NCBI GenBank assembly: GCA_902583635.1
Contig: CACHWJ010000006.1
Span: forward strand, 1 to 49,925
Reading direction: 5' to 3'
Length of the DNA stretch: 49,925 nucleotides
Source of the DNA: an uncultured Pelagibacteraceae bacterium
GTDB lineage: Bacteria; Pseudomonadota; Alphaproteobacteria; Pelagibacterales; Pelagibacteraceae
The notes beneath the pieces were generated by a model. The model searched no databases. It saw nothing but the letters and a program-made list of their open reading frames with translations, and had not been told where the DNA came from. Both the position numbers and the translations under genes were made by a program. Positions 44,273 to 49,925 of the stretch are shown piece after piece (the stretch's first letter is position 1; each line of letters begins with the position of its first letter).

Positions 44273-47200
44273 TGAAAAAATACATTAAGAATAAAGAATT
44301 ATTAAAACAAAATCATGTTTACTCTGACGATATGGAGCATGATGCGTGTGGAGTTGGAATTATTGCATCCACTGAAGGTAAAAAATCTCGTAAAGTTGTT
44401 GATTATGGTATTGAAGCTTTAAAAGCTGTTTGGCACAGAGGTGCAGTAGATGCAGATGGAAAAACAGGAGATGGTGCAGGTATTCATGTTGAAATTCCAA
44501 AAGATTTTTTTGTCGAAAAAATAGAGGTGACTGGTCATACCCATGATAACTCTGAAATAGGCGTTGGTATGATTTTTTTACCTAGAAACGATTATGAAGC
44601 TCAAGAAAGCTGCAAAACAATAGTGGAGAGTGAATTAACAAAAAATGGTTTTAGTATTTATGGTTGGAGACAAGTTCCAATTAATCCAAACGTATTAGGC
44701 GAAAAGGCATTACAGACTATGCCTGAAATCATTCAGGTTTTGTTTAAATCGTATGATCCAGAACTTACAAATAAAGATCTAGAAAGAAAAATATATGAAA
44801 CTAGAAGAAAAATAGAAAATGAGGCATTTAAAAAATCCTTAAATCATTTTTATATTTGTTCATTAAGTTCTAAGTCAATTATTTACAAAGGCATGTTTTT
44901 AGCTGAGGCAATTTCAGATTTTTATTTAGATTTAAAAGATGAAAGATTTATTTCAAGATTTGCAATTTTTCATCAAAGATTTTCTACGAACACGGCTCCA
45001 AGTTGGAATTTAGCCCAACCTTTTAGAGCAATCGCTCATAACGGTGAAATAAATACATTCAGGGGAAATAAAAATTGGATGAAAGTTCATGAACAAGAAA
45101 TGAATAGTAATCTTTTTGAAAACATAGAAAATTTAAAACCAGTAATTCAACAAGGTACTTCCGATTCTGCTGCGCTAGATAACGTGTTTGAATTGCTCAA
45201 TATTTCTGGTCAGCCAGCACCTCTAGCTAAGTTAATGTTGGTTCCAGATGCGTGGTCTAAAAAAAATCAAACTTTACCTAAAGATCATCAACAATTGTTT
45301 AATTTTTTAAACAGTACAATGGAACCATGGGATGGCCCAGCAGCTATTGCAGGAACAGATAACGAATGGGTAATTGCTGCTAATGACAGAAATGGATTAC
45401 GACCATTAAGATATGCAATTACAAAAGATAAATTATTATTTGCAGGATCAGAGACTGGCATGATTGAACTTAATGAAAAAAGAATACTTTCTAAAGGTAG
45501 ATTAGGACCAGGAGAGATTATTGGTGTAAGAATTGAAAAAGGAAAAGTTTTTAAAAATAAGCAAATTAAAGATTATCTAGCAAAAGAGTACAAACATTTT
45601 AATTCTCAAATTATTGACTTAGATGAAAAATTAACGATTTCTGATGAGAAAAATTCTTATTCTGGAGACGAATTAAGAAGAAGACAATATGCATTTGGAA
45701 TTAGTCTAGAAGATTTAGAATTGATATTACATCCGATGGCAGAGGATGCCAAAGAGGCTGTAGGATCGATGGGGGACGATACTCCTTTGGCAGTATTATC
45801 AGACAGATACAGACCCCTATATCATTTTTTTAGACAAAACTTTAGTCAAGTAACAAACCCTCCGATAGACTCTTTAAGAGAAAATAAAGTGATGAGTCTA
45901 AAAACAAGATTTGGAAATCTTGGAAATATCCTTAATTTTGACAATCTAACAAAGCAAAATATTTATGTTTTAAACAGTCCTATTTTATCAAATTCACAAT
46001 TTGAGAAATTCATTAATTTTTTTGGGAAAAATTCTTCTGAAATTGATTGTACTTTCTCAGATAATGAAAATTTGCACGAGTCGATAAAAAGAATTCAAAA
46101 AGATGCAGAAATAGCAGTAAGACAAGGAGTTACACAATTAATTTTAAGTGACAAAGAGCTTTCAAACATGAAGCTTCCAATACCGATGTTACTCGCAGTT
46201 GGTGCAATCAATTCATTTTTAATTGAAAAAAAACTGAGAGGGTATGTTTCAATCAATGTCCAGTCAGGAGAAGCAATGGATACGCACTCTTTTGCAACTT
46301 TAATTGGAGTTGGTGCAACTACAGTAAATCCATATCTAGCTTTTGACAGCTTATATCAAAGGCATGAAAAGAAATTGTTTGGAAAATTTAGTTTTGATGA
46401 ATGTGTAGAAAGATATATCAAGTCGGTAAATGCAGGACTTCTAAAAATAATGTCTAAGATGGGTATTTCTGTTTTAAGTTCTTATAGAGGAGGATGTAAT
46501 TTTGAGACGGTTGGTTTAAGTAGAACAATTGTTGCAGACTATTTTCCTGGCGTAGTATCAAAAATTTCAGGTATAGGACTAACGGGAATTGAAAAAAAAA
46601 TTAGAGAAATACACAAAGAAGCTTTTGAAAGCAGTGATACAATTCTCCCTATAGGTGGAATTTATAGATATAGGAAAAATGGAGAGACACATCAGTATCA
46701 GGGAAAATTAATACATTTACTTCAAAGTGCTGTAGGTTCTAATTCTTATGATGCTTACAAAAGATATGCAGAGGGTATTTATAATCTACCACCAATAAAT
46801 TTAAGAGATTTAATTGATTTTAGAACAAAAAAATTAAAAGGATCAATTGATATTTCGGAAGTGGAGCCTCTAGCAAATATATTAAAAAGATTTGGAAGTG
46901 GAAGCATGTCACATGGTGCCTTGTCAAAAGAAGCTCATGAAACGTTAGCTACTGGAATGAATAGAATTAAAGGTGCCTCTTGCAGTGGAGAAGGAGGAGA
47001 GGATGAAAAAAGATTTAAGGTATTGGAAAATGGAGATAGCGCAAATTCTAGAGTAAAACAAATAGCCTCTGCAAGATTTGGAGTAACAGTTAACTACTTA
47101 AATAATTGTAACGAAATTGAAATTAAAATTGCACAAGGTGCAAAACCAGGAGAAGGCGGTCAGCTTCCAGGATTTAAGATTACGAAGGAAATCGCAAGAC

Positions 47201-48774
47201 TTAGACATTCTACACCAGGAGTAACATTAATCTCTCCTCCACCACATCACGACATTTATTCAATCGAAGATCTTGCGCAATTAATTTATGATTTGAAACA
47301 AATCAATCCTAAAGCAAGAATAGGAGTAAAATTAGTTGCGTCTTCTGGTGTTGGAACAATTGCAGCCGGTGTTGCCAAAGCTAAGGCAGATATAATTTTG
47401 ATATCAGGACATAATGGTGGAACTGGGGCAACACCTCAAACAAGTGTTAAATATGTTGGAATACCATGGGAAATGGGTTTGACTGAAGCCAATCAAGTTT
47501 TAACTTTAAATAACCTTAGACATAAAGTTACTTTGAGAACTGACGGAGGAATTAAAACAGGAAGAGATGTTGTTATTGCAGCCATGATGGGAGCTGAAGA
47601 GTATGGTGTTGCTACTACAGCTTTGGTGGCAATGGGCTGCATTATGGTAAGACAATGTCATTCGAATACCTGTCCAGTAGGTGTTTGCACCCAAGATGAA
47701 AAATTGAGAGAAAAATTTAGTGGTACACCAGAAAAGATAGTCAATCTTTTCACATTCATTGGAACTGAAGTAAGAGAAATATTAGCCAAACTAGGATTTA
47801 AATCTTTAAATGATATAATTGGTAGAACCGATTTATTAAGACAGATTAGTAAAGGATCTTCAAATTTAGATGATTTAGATTTAAATCCACTTTTTGTTCA
47901 AGCTGATACTGGAAATAATAAAAGGTATTGTGATATTCCAGAAATAAATAGTGTGCCAGATACTTTGGATCAAAAGATTTGGCCTGAAATAGAAAAGTCT
48001 TTAGATAGTTCAGAAAAAATTGAAAAGGTTTATCCAATACAAAATACACATAGAGCTGTTGGAACAAGAATCTCTCATCATCTCTACAAAAAATACGGAT
48101 ATGAAAAACTTAATGATGATTTTTTAACTTTAAATTTTAAAGGCTCTGCTGGACAGTCTTTTGGAGCATTTTCTTCCAAAGGGCTAAAAATAGTTCTTAA
48201 AGGAGACGCTAACGATTATGTTGGAAAAGGTTTATCAGGTGCAACAATTGTAATTAAATTGCCAGAGGAAAGTAATTTGGTTTCCAATGAAAATACAATT
48301 TTAGGAAATACAGTTCTTTATGGTGCTACCTCTGGTAAACTTTTTGCAGCAGGTCAAGCAGGAGAAAGATTTGCTGTAAGAAATTCTGGAGCTACAACAG
48401 TAATTGAGGGATGTGACTCAAATGGTTGCGAATATATGACTGGCGGAATGGTAGTAATATTAGGAGAGGTAGGAGATAATTTTGCAGCAGGAATGACAGG
48501 TGGTATGGCGTTTATTTACGATAAATCGCATCAATTTACAAAAAAAGTAAATCCCGAGTCAGTTGTTTGGCAAACTGTAGAAACAGATTATTGGAAAGAA
48601 ATTTTAAAGAATTTAATATCTGAACACTCTAAGGAGACAGGATCTGAATTTTCAAGAAATATAATTAAAAATTATGAAGAGGAGTTAATTAATTTTGTCC
48701 AAGTTTGTCCTAAAGAAATGTTAGACAAACTAGACAAACCAATTACTCTTAAAGGTATTAAAAAAGTTAGTTAA
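44272..48774 (+). CDS. gltB: Glutamate synthase (NADPH) large subunit
   Basis: 1500-aa enzyme transferring the amide of glutamine to 2-oxoglutarate. The N-terminal amidotransferase nucleophile is Cys26 in HDACGVGIIAS after a short propeptide. The central and FMN/synthase domains contain GEGGEDEKRF, KPGEGGQLPG and ISGHNGGTGATP. The 3Fe-4S motif is CIMVRQCHSNTCPVGVC, followed by the glutamate-synthase C-terminal beta-helix repeats (GNTVLYGATSGKLFAAGQAG). The start is GTG, coupled to gltD. With glutamine synthetase elsewhere this forms the main ammonium assimilation route. Its TAA shares TTAA with the convergent hydrolase. Confidence 0.97.
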   Translation: MKKYIKNKELLKQNHVYSDDMEHDACGVGIIASTEGKKSRKVVDYGIEALKAVWHRGAVDADGKTGDGAGIHVEIPKDFFVEKIEVTGHTHDNSEIGVGMIFLPRNDYEAQESCKTIVESELTKNGFSIYGWRQVPINPNVLGEKALQTMPEIIQVLFKSYDPELTNKDLERKIYETRRKIENEAFKKSLNHFYICSLSSKSIIYKGMFLAEAISDFYLDLKDERFISRFAIFHQRFSTNTAPSWNLAQPFRAIAHNGEINTFRGNKNWMKVHEQEMNSNLFENIENLKPVIQQGTSDSAALDNVFELLNISGQPAPLAKLMLVPDAWSKKNQTLPKDHQQLFNFLNSTMEPWDGPAAIAGTDNEWVIAANDRNGLRPLRYAITKDKLLFAGSETGMIELNEKRILSKGRLGPGEIIGVRIEKGKVFKNKQIKDYLAKEYKHFNSQIIDLDEKLTISDEKNSYSGDELRRRQYAFGISLEDLELILHPMAEDAKEAVGSMGDDTPLAVLSDRYRPLYHFFRQNFSQVTNPPIDSLRENKVMSLKTRFGNLGNILNFDNLTKQNIYVLNSPILSNSQFEKFINFFGKNSSEIDCTFSDNENLHESIKRIQKDAEIAVRQGVTQLILSDKELSNMKLPIPMLLAVGAINSFLIEKKLRGYVSINVQSGEAMDTHSFATLIGVGATTVNPYLAFDSLYQRHEKKLFGKFSFDECVERYIKSVNAGLLKIMSKMGISVLSSYRGGCNFETVGLSRTIVADYFPGVVSKISGIGLTGIEKKIREIHKEAFESSDTILPIGGIYRYRKNGETHQYQGKLIHLLQSAVGSNSYDAYKRYAEGIYNLPPINLRDLIDFRTKKLKGSIDISEVEPLANILKRFGSGSMSHGALSKEAHETLATGMNRIKGASCSGEGGEDEKRFKVLENGDSANSRVKQIASARFGVTVNYLNNCNEIEIKIAQGAKPGEGGQLPGFKITKEIARLRHSTPGVTLISPPPHHDIYSIEDLAQLIYDLKQINPKARIGVKLVASSGVGTIAAGVAKAKADIILISGHNGGTGATPQTSVKYVGIPWEMGLTEANQVLTLNNLRHKVTLRTDGGIKTGRDVVIAAMMGAEEYGVATTALVAMGCIMVRQCHSNTCPVGVCTQDEKLREKFSGTPEKIVNLFTFIGTEVREILAKLGFKSLNDIIGRTDLLRQISKGSSNLDDLDLNPLFVQADTGNNKRYCDIPEINSVPDTLDQKIWPEIEKSLDSSEKIEKVYPIQNTHRAVGTRISHHLYKKYGYEKLNDDFLTLNFKGSAGQSFGAFSSKGLKIVLKGDANDYVGKGLSGATIVIKLPEESNLVSNENTILGNTVLYGATSGKLFAAGQAGERFAVRNSGATTVIEGCDSNGCEYMTGGMVVILGEVGDNFAAGMTGGMAFIYDKSHQFTKKVNPESVVWQTVETDYWKEILKNLISEHSKETGSEFSRNIIKNYEEELINFVQVCPKEMLDKLDKPITLKGIKKVS

Positions 48775-49514
48775 ATTAATATTTTCAACTCTTTAAGAAT
48801 TATTTTTAGACCTTTCTTACTAGACAAACTATGATCGCCATTTTTGACTATATTTAACTTTTTCTTTGCATTTGGAAAAAGTTTTAAAACTTTTCTAGAA
48901 TAAGAAACCTTAACAGCCTCATCTTTTTCTCCATGAACCATAGTAACTTTAATTTTTAAATTAATTTTTTTATTTAAAACTTTATTTTTTCTTCCATCTT
49001 TAATTAGTTGATATGTTATAGGATATTCATAATTCCCATGTTTTAAATTATAAATCCCTTTTGTAATTGTTTCTTTTTTCATTTTTTTGGAAAATTTTTT
49101 CCACATAATATTTTCTAAAAATTCAGGAGCCGACCCAATCCCTAAAAAACCTACAATTTGATTTTTAAAAATTTTAAATTGTTTTAAAGCAATCCAAGCA
49201 CCCATACTTGAACCTATAAATATTATTTTGTGGTCTTTTGTATATTTTTTAACTAATTTTGAAGTTTCATCACTCCATTTTGAAATATTACCTTTAGTAA
49301 ATTTTCCTGAAGATTTACCATGCCCAGAATATTCAAGTGCCAAAAAATTAATTTTATTTTTTCTAGCAAAATTTAGTAATGCTTTAGGCTTCTCTCCTTC
49401 AAGATCTGACATAAATCCATGAAGAAAAACTATAGACAAACTATTTTTATAAATTTTAGAAATATATCTAATTTTCTTGGTTTTTGAGATCTTATGATAT
49501 CTGAAATTTGCCAT
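48771..49514 (-). CDS. Alpha/beta hydrolase
   Basis: 247-aa serine hydrolase. The oxyanion strand is SIVFLHGFMSDLEG, the nucleophile elbow GSSMGAW, the acid Asp in VHGEKDEAVKVS and the base His in NGDHSLSS. No signal peptide. It resembles the lipase/esterase or prolyl-oligopeptidase-like group common in Alphaproteobacteria; the substrate is not inferable. The lysine-rich composition is typical of this AT-rich genome. It is divergent from a glycosyltransferase across 41 nt. Confidence 0.85.
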   Translation of the reverse strand: MANFRYHKISKTKKIRYISKIYKNSLSIVFLHGFMSDLEGEKPKALLNFARKNKINFLALEYSGHGKSSGKFTKGNISKWSDETSKLVKKYTKDHKIIFIGSSMGAWIALKQFKIFKNQIVGFLGIGSAPEFLENIMWKKFSKKMKKETITKGIYNLKHGNYEYPITYQLIKDGRKNKVLNKKINLKIKVTMVHGEKDEAVKVSYSRKVLKLFPNAKKKLNIVKNGDHSLSSKKGLKIILKELKILI

Positions 49515-49555
49515 TTCGTTTATATATTTAGTCTAATAATATATAAGTTTATCAG

Positions 49556-49925
49556 ATGGCAACTAATTTAAAAGTTTTACAAGTTATACCCAAATTAGGA
49601 TATGGAGGTGCGGAAACAGGCTGCTTTGATATAGCCCACTATTTGCCTGAAAATAATTGTGAGTCATTTATTGTAACTAGTGGTGGTGAATTACTCAAGT
49701 TTGTTGACAAAAAAAAGGTAAAAATTTTTAAGCTTCCTGTGCATAGCAAAAATCCTTTATTAATTTTTATTAACTCAATTATTTTAATTGGAATTATTTT
49801 ATTAAATAATATTTCGATAGTTCATGCTCGAAGTCGAGCACCTGCATGGTCCTGTTTGATAGCATCAAAAATTACTGGAAGAAAATTTGTGACAACTTTT
49901 CATGGCACTTACAATTTTAAAACTA
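49556..49925 (+). CDS. Glycosyltransferase (GT4-like), 5' part only
   Basis: The frame stays open to the window edge, giving the first 123 residues. It begins MATNLKVLQVIPKLGYGG, followed by AETGCFDIAHYL, the N-terminal Rossmann half of GT-B glycosyltransferases, and includes IVHARSRAPAW and VTTFHGTYNF, typical of family 4. It probably adds a sugar to an envelope glycan or LPS. The acceptor and sugar are unknown because the C-terminal donor domain is missing from this window. Confidence 0.82.
   Translation, partial: MATNLKVLQVIPKLGYGGAETGCFDIAHYLPENNCESFIVTSGGELLKFVDKKKVKIFKLPVHSKNPLLIFINSIILIGIILLNNISIVHARSRAPAWSCLIASKITGRKFVTTFHGTYNFKT

Noticed and set aside
1-49925. CRISPR arrays, insertion sequences or prophage genes
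   Set aside because: No regularly spaced repeats, terminal inverted repeats with transposase, integrase or phage structural genes were found; lysine/asparagine-rich runs reflect AT-rich composition.

Overview
The window is a 49.9 kb piece of a very AT-rich, tightly packed bacterial chromosome that looks like an alphaproteobacterium of the SAR11/Pelagibacterales type. I infer this from the base composition, the very short spacers, and gene orders typical of Alphaproteobacteria: irr divergent from fabA-fabB-fabI, mutM/rpsT/dnaA/dnaN next to ubiE-ubiB-coaBC-dut-moeB, argH-lptM-lysA with a divergent tlpA, and a Suv3-like helicase with fdxA and carD. I see no transposase, integrase, phage gene or CRISPR array.

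Layout. 1-5710 (+): translation/RNA operon nusA (5' cut), infB, rbfA, rpsO, pnp. 5783-6559: a very AT-rich stand-alone methyltransferase. 6578-9077 (-): fabA-fabB-fabI for unsaturated fatty acid synthesis. 9171-12111 (+): an Irr/Fur-type regulator, then rubrerythrin, a CCG-domain Fe-S protein and a DUF3501 protein; irr and rubrerythrin share an exact 15-base upstream motif. 12104-17221 (-): SH3 protein, MoeB-like enzyme, dut, coaBC, ubiB, ubiE. 17251-21252 (+): mutM, rpsT, a 306-base AT-rich spacer, dnaA, dnaN. 21249-24696 (-): plsC, lysA, a 43-aa LptM-like lipoprotein, argH. 24721-28344: tlpA, a HIG1-like membrane protein, an esterase, an HNH protein, coq7, dsbB, a DedA-family protein. 28407-30488 (+): tRNA-Leu followed after 6 nt by an acyl-CoA synthetase, then a 30-aa polylysine gene with its own leader and terminator. 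30551-34602 (-): Suv3-like helicase, TerB-like, fdxA, carD. 34708-35296 (-): tRNA-Arg, a possible 32-aa membrane peptide and a PaaI thioesterase. 35370-41900 (+): thiolase, a pyruvate dehydrogenase E1 carrying its own lipoyl domain, E2, an EamA transporter. 41884-42648 (-): uppP. 42833-48774 (+): gltD-gltB. 48771-49514 (-): an alpha/beta hydrolase. 49556 onward: the start of a glycosyltransferase running off the window.

Most genes are housekeeping. The parts most worth a second look are the lipoyl-AceE fusion, the tiny polybasic gene, the two tRNAs followed directly by reading frames, the shared iron-type operator, the palindrome in the gltDB promoter region, and repeated use of a shared TTAA as both stop codons of convergent genes. 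Only one spacer exceeds 300 bases without a gene (18426-18731), and I describe it as a possible dnaA control or origin region without being able to confirm that. All identifications come from reading motifs, lengths and gene order; no database search was run.
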